Shown: positions 1-5,468 of the stretch, piece by piece
Position numbering within the stretch: position 1 is the stretch's first letter
How the letters are laid out: each line of letters opens with the position of its first letter
NCBI GenBank assembly: GCA_964542765.1
Contig: CAZIVO010000161.1
Coordinates: 1-5,789 of the forward strand
Length of the DNA stretch: 5,789 nucleotides
DNA from: CAZIVO01 sp964542765
GTDB taxonomy: Bacteria > Planctomycetota > UBA1135 > UBA2386
Direction: 5' to 3'
The notes under the pieces: generated by a model
What the model saw: only the letters and a program-made list of their open reading frames with translations
Databases searched by the model: none
Told to the model about the DNA's origin: nothing
Translations under genes and position numbers: made by a program

Positions 1-260
1 AAGCCGCCCTCGCCGATCGGCTCGCGCAGGATGTAGGGACCGATGCGATCGCCGGCTGAGAGGGCGCTCTTGTCCTTGGTTTCACCGAGTTCGAGAAAGC
101 TGGTGGCTGCCTCCTCGCTGGCCAGAAGGCGGCGCACCTCGGCGAGCAGTTCTTCGGCCTCATCACAGGCTTCCAGCAACCAGGCTTCGCGCTCGTCACC
201 CTGGCGCTCGCGGGCGCCGAGGAAGATCTCTCGCAGTTGCTGGTAATCGACGGGCTTCAT
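1..260 (-). CDS. Ser/Thr protein kinase, N-terminal part (runs off left edge)
   Basis: This is the first 86 codons of a gene read leftwards. The start ATG (260-258) overlaps the stop of the upstream kinase gene as ATGA. The visible protein begins MKPVDYQQLREIFLGARERQ and has the same acidic, Leu/Glu-rich N-terminal module (residues about 1-60, ending FLELGE) as the neighbouring kinase. A linker follows, then DRIGPYILREPIGEGG, which is the start of a Hanks-type kinase N-lobe and glycine-rich loop. By eye, about 57 of 85 aligned residues match the neighbour, with a one-residue indel in the linker. No Shine-Dalgarno sequence is seen before the ATG, so translation is probably coupled to the upstream gene. 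The rest of the kinase domain and any sensor domain lie outside the window. That it is a kinase paralog is nearly certain; that it is intact is not shown. Confidence 0.9.
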   Translation of the reverse strand, partial: MKPVDYQQLREIFLGARERQGDEREAWLLEACDEAEELLAEVRRLLASEEAATSFLELGETKDKSALSAGDRIGPYILREPIGEGG

Positions 261-2866
261 GGCGACTTGTCGATCTTCTTCTTGCGGTCTTTGGCTATAT
301 CATCGAGGAGTTTCTTGCCTCTGATGTGCGAGGGATCGGCCGCCGGTCTCTCGCCGATCAGTTCGCGAGCCAGTTTCTCGGCCTCGGCGAACTTATCTTG
401 TTTCAGCAAGAGATAGCACAGGTTATCGAGGGTACCCAGTGTACGAGGATGCAGCTTGCCGAAGACGAGCCGGTGACCCTCCAGTTCCGTGCGGAAGTGG
501 CGCTCGGCATCGCTGAGTTCACCTTGGGCTTCAAGCAGGATTCCCATGTTATGGACCGCGGTCAGCGTTTCGGAATGGTCCTTTCCGAGTACGCGTCGGC
601 AGATCACCAAAGCCTCGCGCTGCAGAGGGTCCGCTTCATCCAGCTTGCCCCGGCGCAAGAGCAGTCTGCCCAAATTGTTCATGGAGTTGAGCGTGTAGAG
701 GTGTTCCTCGCCGAGCAAGCGGCGCTGCCCCTCGACCGCTTCGCGGTAATGCGCTTCTGCCCGGTCGAGTTTGCCCTGTTGCTGAAGAAGATGTCCCATG
801 TTGTGGAGCGATCGCAGCGTGTCGTGATGCTCGTCACCGAGCGTGCGGCGGCGTCCCTCCAGTGCCTCCCGCATGAACAGGCCCGCCTCGTCCAACTCGC
901 CCTGCGCACACAGGAGCCCTCCCATGTGGTTAATCGAATCCAGCGTGTCGGGATGATCGTCGCCCAACAATTGTCGGCGGCTGTTCATCACATCACGGAG
1001 ATAGGGCGCCGCCTCGTCAAGTTTGCCCTGTCGCTGACCGAGGAGAAGACCCAATTCACTGATGGCCTCCAGCGTCTCGTAGTGCTCGCGGCCCAGCGCC
1101 TTGCGGCGTAGCTCCAGCACGCGACGCCGATGCAGCAGGGCCTCGTCATAAATGCCAAGATTCTCATAGACCTGCGCCACGGCGGCGCGCAGCGATGCCG
1201 CCGTCAGCGGGTCCTGGGCGAAGTCTCCCTCGATAGCCGTCACCGCAGGCGCAAGAATCTCCTCGGCAAGAAGATTCTTGGCCACATCGGTCGGGTTGGC
1301 ATGCTGGCCCAGGTTCGAAAAGCTCTCAAGGGCATCGTCCAGCCGGTCTCGATCATGCCGGTTCTCGGTCAACTGCTCGACGATGCTCTCACGGAAAAGC
1401 CGCATCAAGGTCAACCCCATCTCATTCGCGCTCAAACTAGCCAGCACCTCCTCCTGGAACGCGACGATCTTCTCAAGTCGCCTCTTTTCTATACCCAGTT
1501 CTTCGCTGCGCTTCTTGGCCTCATCGCGAGCTTGTGTCGCCGTGAGCTCTGCCTTCTGCGCCTTGTCCCGCTCGGTCACCGCAACTCGCTCGGCAGTGCG
1601 CGCCTGCTGCCGTTGCCAGGTGGTGGCGACGATGCCCGCTGCCAGGGCCAGCAGCACCAAAGACCCGGCCGCCACACCGGCACGGTTACGTCGCACGAAC
1701 TTCGCAAAGCGATAGCTCGCACTCGGCGGCCCCGCCTCCACTGGCTCATCGGCCAGGTGTCGGCCAAGATCGGTAGCCAGTTCCTGCACCGTCGCATAGC
1801 GACGGGAACGATTCTTCTCCAGGGCCTTCATGGCGATCCAATCCAGGTCGCCACCGAGTTGCTTGCGCAGAGCATTCGCATCCAGACACCGCAACTCGGC
1901 GACCTTCTTGGAGGTCTTGATGGTGGTCAACTTGGTGCTCGGCCGCGGCGGTTCCTCTTCGCGAATGACTCTTTGGATCTCGGCGTAGCCCATCTCTCTC
2001 AATCTTTGGGGATGGAAGGGCGGCTCGCCGCTGAGCAGTTCGTAGAGCAGGATGCCCAAGGAATAGACATCGCTGCGGGTGTCGATGTCGATGCCACTCA
2101 TCTCAGCCTGCTCGGGACTCATATAGGCAGGCGTGCCGATCAACATGCCTCGGGAGGTGAAGATGGTCTTTTCGGTCAGACGACCGCCGGTGGCCTTGGC
2201 GATACCGAAATCGATCACCTTGGACAGCGGTTTTCCTTCAGCCATGCCAACCAGGATGTTGGACGGCTTGAGGTCGCGGTGGATGATTCCTTTTTGATGG
2301 GCGTGCTGTATGGCCTCACAGACCTCGATGAAGAGATCGATGCGCTCGGCAAGGCTCAGGCGATGGGTGTCGCAGAACTCGGTGATCGGCACACCGTCGA
2401 CGTATTCCATGGCGAACCAGGAGCGGCCGTTCTCGCTGATACCGGCATCGAAAATCTTGGCGATGCCCGAGTGCTGCATCAGCGCCAGCGCTTGCCGCTC
2501 GGCATCGAAGCGGGCGATGAACTCGCGACTGTCCATGCCGACCTTCAACAACTTCAGCGCGACGCGGCGGCGCACCGGCTCTTGCTGCTCGGCCAGGAAA
2601 ACCTCGGCGAAGCCGCCCTCGCCGATCGCCTCGCGCAGGGTGTAGGGACCGACGCGATCACCAGACGAAAGGCCGCTGCTGTCATCGTCACCGAGTTCGA
2701 GAAAGCGTGTCGCCTCCTGATCGCTGGCCAGAAGACGACGAACCTCGGCCAGCATCTTCTCGTCATCACCGCAGGCCTCCAGCAGATGGGCTTCGCGCTC
2801 CTCGCCCTCACGCTCGAGCACGGCAAGAAAGATCTCGCGCAGTTTTTGATACTCGGTGGGCTTCAT
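257..2866 (-). CDS. Membrane Ser/Thr protein kinase with C-terminal TPR array
   Basis: An 869-residue Hanks-type (PknB-like) kinase that would phosphorylate Ser/Thr on unknown partners. Residues 1-60 form an acidic module shared with the downstream paralog. The kinase domain spans about 74-350: glycine loop IGEGGFAEVF (81-90, third glycine replaced by Ala87), VALK Lys105, HRDLKPSN (196-203; Asp198, Asn203), DFG 219-221, SPE 250-252, SDVYSLG with Asp266. All catalytic residues are present. The GDLDWIAMKALEKNRSRRYATVQELATDL tail matches PVC-type kinases in style. A single hydrophobic helix (about 396-416) is followed by a charged, probably coiled-coil segment (418-470). Six TPRs of the kinesin-light-chain type follow (591-840, period about 42, LGxxHxxTLxSxxNMGxLLxxQGKLDEA). 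The TPR half is probably extracytoplasmic, inferred from topology. The start is fixed by similarity to the paralog's MKP start; there is no clear SD. It ends in an ATGA overlap with the second kinase gene. Confidence 0.95.
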   Translation of the reverse strand: MKPTEYQKLREIFLAVLEREGEEREAHLLEACGDDEKMLAEVRRLLASDQEATRFLELGDDDSSGLSSGDRVGPYTLREAIGEGGFAEVFLAEQQEPVRRRVALKLLKVGMDSREFIARFDAERQALALMQHSGIAKIFDAGISENGRSWFAMEYVDGVPITEFCDTHRLSLAERIDLFIEVCEAIQHAHQKGIIHRDLKPSNILVGMAEGKPLSKVIDFGIAKATGGRLTEKTIFTSRGMLIGTPAYMSPEQAEMSGIDIDTRSDVYSLGILLYELLSGEPPFHPQRLREMGYAEIQRVIREEEPPRPSTKLTTIKTSKKVAELRCLDANALRKQLGGDLDWIAMKALEKNRSRRYATVQELATDLGRHLADEPVEAGPPSASYRFAKFVRRNRAGVAAGSLVLLALAAGIVATTWQRQQARTAERVAVTERDKAQKAELTATQARDEAKKRSEELGIEKRRLEKIVAFQEEVLASLSANEMGLTLMRLFRESIVEQLTENRHDRDRLDDALESFSNLGQHANPTDVAKNLLAEEILAPAVTAIEGDFAQDPLTAASLRAAVAQVYENLGIYDEALLHRRRVLELRRKALGREHYETLEAISELGLLLGQRQGKLDEAAPYLRDVMNSRRQLLGDDHPDTLDSINHMGGLLCAQGELDEAGLFMREALEGRRRTLGDEHHDTLRSLHNMGHLLQQQGKLDRAEAHYREAVEGQRRLLGEEHLYTLNSMNNLGRLLLRRGKLDEADPLQREALVICRRVLGKDHSETLTAVHNMGILLEAQGELSDAERHFRTELEGHRLVFGKLHPRTLGTLDNLCYLLLKQDKFAEAEKLARELIGERPAADPSHIRGKKLLDDIAKDRKKKIDKSP
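347..1096 (-). repeat. Six tandem ~126-bp coding repeats (TPR array)
   Basis: This stretch of the kinase gene encodes six consecutive repeats of about 42 residues: 591-633 (43 residues), 634-675, 676-717, 718-759, 760-801 and 802-840. Each follows LGxxHxxTL...GxLL..QGKLDEA....REALEGRRR. A seventh, degenerate copy may precede them (about 558-590). The last copy (FGKLHPRTLGTLDNLCYLL) is diverged. Kinesin-light-chain-type TPRs form superhelical protein-binding scaffolds, so this is probably a ligand- or partner-binding domain. Confidence 0.85.
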
Positions 2867-2936
2867 GACGGGTCCGACAGTGTAGCCATCTCACGCCGAG
2901 GCTCCTCGCAACCATGCGAAAGTCGCCCTTCTTCCA

Positions 2937-2981
2937 TTCACACGGCGGAAGTCGTTGGTTCAAATCCAGCACGGCCCACCA
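2937..2981 (+). pseudogene. 3' fragment of tRNA-Val (anticodon CAC), likely att site
   Basis: The sequence reads as the last 45 nt of a tRNA. It has a 7-nt anticodon loop TTCACAC (2937-2943; U33, anticodon CAC, A37), a 3' anticodon strand GGCGG (2944-2948), variable loop AAGTC (2949-2953), and T-stem GTTGG/CCAGC (2954-2958/2966-2970, five pairs including one G-U). The T-loop is canonical TTCAAAT (2959-2965). Acceptor 3' strand ACGGCCC (2971-2977), discriminator A and encoded CCA (2979-2981) complete it. The 5' part is absent: TTCCA (2932-2936) cannot pair properly with GGCGG, no D-arm is seen, and no GGGCCGT acceptor strand lies within 80 nt upstream. It therefore cannot be a functional tRNA. 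A 3' portion starting at the anticodon loop is the classic target duplication left by tyrosine integrases, so an attR/attL scar is the favoured reading. No integrase is in the window. Confidence 0.8.
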
Positions 2982-2985
2982 TCTC

Positions 2986-3036
2986 CAACTCTCTCAATTA
3001 CCGACATCGACCTCTAAACAGGGGTTTTGAGAGTTG
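2986..3036 (+). terminator. Terminator-like hairpin after the tRNA fragment
   Basis: An inner hairpin pairs ACCTC (3010-3014) with GGGGT (3021-3025) around a 6-nt loop (TAAACA), with one G-U pair, and runs into TTTT (3025-3028). An outer 8-bp inverted repeat, CAACTCTC (2986-2993) and GAGAGTTG (3029-3036), encloses it. The position right after the tRNA CCA suits the ancestral tRNA terminator. The stem is short, so strength is uncertain. Confidence 0.4.
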
Positions 3037-3056
3037 ATGACTTTGGGCAAGTCTAC

Positions 3057-3075
3057 GGGTGGTGATATGGGTGGT
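3057..3075. repeat. GGGTGGT direct repeat, 12-bp period
   Basis: GGGTGGT occurs at 3057-3063 and 3069-3075, separated by GATAT. The two heptamers are exact and fall one helical turn or slightly more apart on the same DNA face. They could be a protein-binding site, for example recombinase arm sites next to the tRNA scar or an activator site upstream of the TAGAAT box at 3098. The function is unknown. Confidence 0.35.
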
Positions 3076-3094
3076 ACAAGGCCACATCTCACCT

Positions 3095-3176
3095 AGCTAG
3101 AATGCGGGGCACTGCACTGTTCCAACCTTGAAGGAAAGCCATGAAACCCTCCAACCTTGTTCTCATTGCTCTCACC
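3095..3176 (+). repeat. Leader/start module, copy A
   Basis: This block contains AGCTAGAAT, a GGGG/CACTG segment, the start codon and the first 12 codons of the NTF2-like gene. It matches 3749-3821 before and into the esterase gene. AGCTAGAAT and ATGAAACCCTCC are identical. The first 36 coding bases agree at 30 positions (MKPSNLVLIALT versus MKPSHLTLAALT). The leaders differ in length by 9 bp. See copy B. Confidence 0.6.
3098..3103 (+). promoter_or_regulatory. Candidate -10 box TAGAAT for the NTF2-like gene
   Basis: TAGAAT matches TATAAT at five of six positions. It lies 37 bases before the ATG at 3141, which would give a leader of about 30 nt containing the SD. The same AGCTAGAAT string occurs before the next gene (3749-3757), which supports it as a shared promoter element. 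No convincing -35 hexamer is visible at 16-18 bp spacing. Confidence 0.4.
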
Positions 3177-3683
3177 TCGCCTGCAGTTTTGATCAGGCGC
3201 AGGCTTACGTACACGGCTCTCTTATTGCTGTCCTGCATCTGGAACCAAGGCTGCGCCACAGTCCATGTTCACTCATCACCGGACGCCGTTGCTGTCAGCG
3301 AGGTGAGGCAGGCAATGCATCGCTATATCGCTGCGTTCAATGTCGATGACTTTGAGACGATCGGCACCTCCTGGCACACACCTGGATGGCTGTCGACCAG
3401 CGAATCGATGAACCCTCTCCGAGATCGTGAAGGGGTCAAAGGCCTCTACCGCTCCCTCCTTGGAAAGATACGAGCAGAGGGCTACGACCACTCGGAGCTG
3501 TTGAGCGAGGACATCAAGTTCGTCCACGATGGATGCGTGATCTATCGAATCACCTTCACGCGTTGGAAGAAAGACGGAGATTTCATGCCGCCGCGCGTCC
3601 GAGGGAGTGTCTGTACGCTACACAAGGTAGACGGGAAGTGGGGGCTCAGTAATGTCGCGCTTGAATCAGGAACAGGGGGCTGA
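3141..3683 (+). CDS. NTF2-like (SnoaL-type) protein, probable lipoprotein
   Basis: 180 residues. The SD AAGGA (3131-3135) lies 5 nt before the ATG. From about residue 52 to 175 the protein has the pattern of an NTF2-like fold: an N-terminal helix (EVRQAMHRYIAAFNVDDFETI), a WHTPGWLSTSESM strand/turn, a central helix (REGVKGLYRSLLGKI), then strands SEDIKFVHDGCVIYRITFTRW and a C-terminal KVDGKWGLSNVAL strand. Such domains act as small-ligand-binding or scaffold modules, and no catalytic residue can be assigned. The N-terminus is odd: a first hydrophobic stretch (5-18) is followed by RRR (19-21) and a second one (TYTALLLLSC). Cys32 (LLSC) or Cys38 (NQGC) could be the lipidated residue. Codon use is less biased to C/G-ending codons than in the esterase (ATA, CGA, GGA occur). 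A true CDS is likely; the exact role is unknown. Confidence 0.8.
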   Translation: MKPSNLVLIALTSPAVLIRRRLTYTALLLLSCIWNQGCATVHVHSSPDAVAVSEVRQAMHRYIAAFNVDDFETIGTSWHTPGWLSTSESMNPLRDREGVKGLYRSLLGKIRAEGYDHSELLSEDIKFVHDGCVIYRITFTRWKKDGDFMPPRVRGSVCTLHKVDGKWGLSNVALESGTGG

Positions 3684-3690
3684 GGCCCAC

Positions 3691-3724
3691 GGTTACAGGG
3701 CATTGACCTCCTCAACAAGTAACC
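3691..3724 (+). terminator. Inverted repeat GGTTAC/GTAACC after NTF2-like gene
   Basis: GGTTAC (3691-3696) and GTAACC (3719-3724) are exact 6-bp complements separated by 22 nt, starting 7 nt after the stop codon. No T-tract follows, so this is at most a weak stem-loop. The right arm lies within the 26-bp dispersed repeat, so pairing may be incidental. Confidence 0.25.
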
Positions 3725-3734
3725 CCCACTTCAA
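3709..3734. repeat. 26-bp dispersed direct repeat, copy 1
   Basis: This matches 5495-5520 at 23 of 26 positions, with a perfect 16-bp core GTAACCCCCACTTCAA (3719-3734 here). It lies between the NTF2-like and esterase genes and ends 17 bp before the TAGAAT box at 3752, so it occupies the -35 region of the esterase promoter. It may be an operator, a small intergenic repeat or a recombination footprint. Confidence 0.7.
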
Positions 3735-3748
3735 ACCAACTTTCAACC

Positions 3749-3821
3749 AGCTAGAATAGGGGTGCCGCACTGCCCCCCCAAGCTCATGAAACCCTCCCAC
3801 CTTACTCTTGCTGCTCTCACC
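3749..3821 (+). repeat. Leader/start module, copy B
   Basis: Second copy of the block at 3095-3176: AGCTAGAAT, a GGGG/GCACTG segment, then ATGAAACCCTCC and a similar signal-peptide start. Unlike copy A it has no Shine-Dalgarno sequence; a C-run (CCCCCCC) stands in the leader instead. Confidence 0.6.
3752..3757 (+). promoter_or_regulatory. Candidate -10 box TAGAAT for the esterase gene
   Basis: Five of six matches to TATAAT, shared with the upstream gene. Transcription would start near 3764, giving a leader of about 20 nt to the ATG at 3786. This makes the in-frame GTG at 3762 an unlikely start. The bases at -35 (CTTCAA, 3729-3734) are the end of the 26-bp repeat and are a poor -35 match. Confidence 0.4.
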
Positions 3822-4826
3822 GCAACTCTGGCCACCATCGCCCCTCTCTTTTTTCTCGTCACGCCCGCAACCGCGCAGGAAGTTCCCACCTCCAGCCGAC
3901 TCGTCAATCTTCAGCTCGAAACCACACTCGTCCCGAGCCCCGCCTCGGTCGATATTCTCCTGCCGCCGGGCCACGAACAACTCACCGAGCCGATCCCCCT
4001 GTTCATCTGGCTGCACGGCGGGTCGTCCGGCAAGGACCACCTCGAACGCCGGATGAGGCCCATGATCGACAAGGCCTGGGCCAGCGGCGACCTGATCCCC
4101 TGCATCGTCGTCACCCCCGTCACCGGTTCGTCGTACTACATGGACTGGCACGATGGCAGCAATCAGTGGGACACCTTCATCACGACTCAGCTCCTGACTC
4201 ACATCCGAAAGAACTACAACGTGCGTCAAGACCGCGCAGGCACCGTTATCGGCGGAGCCTCGGCGGGGGGGCAGGGCACGTTACGGATCGCGCTCCGTCA
4301 CCCGGAACTCTTCGTCGCCGCCGCTGCAATGGAGCCCGGCTTCCCGCCCGTCCTGAAGTTTGACGACTGGGATACCAACAGGTTCGGCTCCAAGGGCCAG
4401 ATCGTCATGCGCGCACGCTTTGGCCAGCCGGTCGACAAGAAGTTCTGGCGTGCCATCCATCCCCCGGCCATGGTCATCGACAACCCCAAGAAGCTGCGCG
4501 ACTCGAGCCTGCAGCTACTCCTCGAAGCCGGTGACCGGGACGCCAACGGCACCTTCCGATCCGCCGAACTCCTGCACCGCCTGCTTTACGACGCCGCCAT
4601 CGAACACGACTACCACCTGCACCGCGGCGCCGCACATACCGGGCGCTCGATGGCCTGGCGTATGCCCGAGGCCTTCGCCTTCCTCTCGCGTGCACTCAAC
4701 CCGCCCATCGGCCCCGATCCCCTCGCCGAGCGACACAAGCAAGGCGCCATCCGCAAGGGGCGCTACCAGCCACGCACCACCAATGAACTGCCGATGTCCC
4801 CGGTCAAGTTCGACAAACCCAAGTGA
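3786..4826 (+). CDS. Secreted alpha/beta-hydrolase esterase (putative esterase family)
   Basis: 346 residues from ATG 3786. That start is preferred over an in-frame GTG 24 bp upstream because it gives a clean Sec signal peptide (MKPSHLTLAALTATL..., cleavage near ATA|QEVP, residues 30/31) and matches the MKPS start of the preceding gene. The mature domain is an alpha/beta hydrolase of the esterase D/feruloyl-esterase type. It has the oxyanion motif WLHGGSSG (HGG 77-79), nucleophile elbow GASAGG (Ser159), acid Asp250 or Asp252 in LLEAGDRDANG, and His284 in GAAHTGRSM. The triad order and spacing are normal, so it is probably an active carboxylester hydrolase acting outside the cytoplasm. Substrate cannot be told; acyl-sugar, feruloyl or polyester substrates are all possible. 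A proline/basic tail (305-346) follows the fold. No SD is visible. The GNAT gene follows after 92 bp. Confidence 0.9.
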   Translation: MKPSHLTLAALTATLATIAPLFFLVTPATAQEVPTSSRLVNLQLETTLVPSPASVDILLPPGHEQLTEPIPLFIWLHGGSSGKDHLERRMRPMIDKAWASGDLIPCIVVTPVTGSSYYMDWHDGSNQWDTFITTQLLTHIRKNYNVRQDRAGTVIGGASAGGQGTLRIALRHPELFVAAAAMEPGFPPVLKFDDWDTNRFGSKGQIVMRARFGQPVDKKFWRAIHPPAMVIDNPKKLRDSSLQLLLEAGDRDANGTFRSAELLHRLLYDAAIEHDYHLHRGAAHTGRSMAWRMPEAFAFLSRALNPPIGPDPLAERHKQGAIRKGRYQPRTTNELPMSPVKFDKPK

Positions 4827-4846
4827 CTCTCTCCTCGCAAGGATGA

Positions 4847-4888
4847 TGCAGGGTTCCATGACAGCAAATATGGCAGTTGAACCCTGCA
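4847..4888 (+). promoter_or_regulatory. Stem-loop with perfect 10-bp arms before GNAT gene
   Basis: TGCAGGGTTC (4847-4856) and GAACCCTGCA (4879-4888) are exact complements around a 22-nt AT-richer loop. No T-tract follows, so it is not a standard intrinsic terminator for the esterase. It ends 30 nt before the GNAT start and could act in the GNAT leader, as an mRNA 3'-end stabiliser for the esterase, or as an operator for a dimeric regulator. Confidence 0.6.
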
Positions 4889-4918
4889 ACAAGAAGTATC
4901 GGCCCCCGCACAAGAGCC

Positions 4919-5413
4919 ATGGGTGAAAACGAACACCTCAGAATCGTGCAAGCGTCTCCAGCTGACGTGCCCTTGTTGCTGGAATTCATCCAGGAACTCG
5001 CCGAACAAGAGGAGTTCCCGGATGAACTGACCGTCACCGAGCAAGACCTGCTCGAGAACCTGTTCGGTGCAGACCCCGCTGCCGGAGCGGTGATTGGATA
5101 CGTCCAGGGAGACCCGGTCAGCTTTGCCGTCTTCTATCCCACATTCTCCACCTCCACGGGAAAGCGCGGGCTGCACCTCGACGATCTCTTCGTCCGCCCC
5201 CGAGCCCGGGGCATGGGCATCGGCAAGAAGATGCTCGGCTATCTGGCCAACCTCGCGCGTGAGCGCGGCTGTGCCCGATTCGAGTGGTGGGCCCTCGAAT
5301 GGAACGAGCGTGCCATCGCGTTCTACGAGGGCGTCGGCGCCCGCAATCTCGGCCACCTGCGGGTCTTTCGCCTCTCGGATGACTCCTTGGAGTCCGTTGC
5401 ACGCTTGCGATAG
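4919..5413 (+). CDS. GNAT acetyltransferase, SSAT (diamine acetyltransferase)-like
   Basis: 164 residues from ATG 4919. A TTG 42 bp upstream is in frame but lies in the arm of a stem-loop and adds a non-homologous tail. The protein begins GENEHLRIVQASPADVPLLL, the usual GNAT strand 1/helix 1. It shows the acetyl-CoA site HLDDLFVRPRARGMGIGKKM (R-x-x-G-x-G/A) and then EWNERAIAFYEGVGA, with the Tyr that serves as general acid in this family. These stretches and LTVTEQDLLENLFG resemble spermidine/spermine N1-acetyltransferases and related thialysine acetyltransferases (LEDFFV...YRGFGIG...AEWN...FYKRRGA). It would transfer acetyl from acetyl-CoA to a polyamine or similar primary amine in the cytoplasm. 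The acidic pair is DD here rather than ED. Substrate is inferred only. The SD is weak (AAGAG). Confidence 0.88.
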   Translation: MGENEHLRIVQASPADVPLLLEFIQELAEQEEFPDELTVTEQDLLENLFGADPAAGAVIGYVQGDPVSFAVFYPTFSTSTGKRGLHLDDLFVRPRARGMGIGKKMLGYLANLARERGCARFEWWALEWNERAIAFYEGVGARNLGHLRVFRLSDDSLESVARLR

Positions 5414-5418
5414 GGTTG

Positions 5419-5459
5419 GCGCGGAGCAAGCGAAGGCGGGCCCCGGCTCCTCCCCGCGC
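5419..5459 (+). terminator. GC-rich inverted repeats after GNAT stop
   Basis: GCGCGG (5419-5424) pairs with CCGCGC (5454-5459). Alternatively GGAGC (5423-5427) pairs with GCTCC (5446-5450), and a CGGGCCCCGG core can also fold. It begins 6 nt after the GNAT stop, the right place for a terminator, but no T-run follows, so termination would have to be atypical or Rho-assisted. Confidence 0.35.
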
Positions 5460-5468
5460 GGATAGGTC

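Noticed and set aside
326..1111. A 261-codon plus-strand frame opposite the TPR region
   Set aside because: Its apparent internal repetition only mirrors the 126-bp TPR coding repeats on the other strand.
2931..2951. CTTCC/GGAAG pairing as an anticodon stem, making the tRNA complete
   Set aside because: It leaves an 11-nt loop and no D-arm or 5' acceptor strand exists upstream, so a complete tRNA is not possible.
1130..3037. A 635-codon open frame on the plus strand, antisense to the kinase
   Set aside because: It is a shadow of the GC-rich kinase gene: no family character, and its tail reads straight through the tRNA fragment (VVGSNPARPT), a well-known spurious translation. The minus-strand kinase has all its motifs.
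3691..3780. Integron attC site between NTF2-like and esterase genes
   Set aside because: No paired RYYYAAC/GTTRRRY boxes with an imperfect palindrome are present, and the genes carry their own promoters.
3693..4229. A 178-codon minus-strand frame opposite the esterase start
   Set aside because: It overlaps the signal peptide and oxyanion region of a well-supported esterase and shows no domain character.
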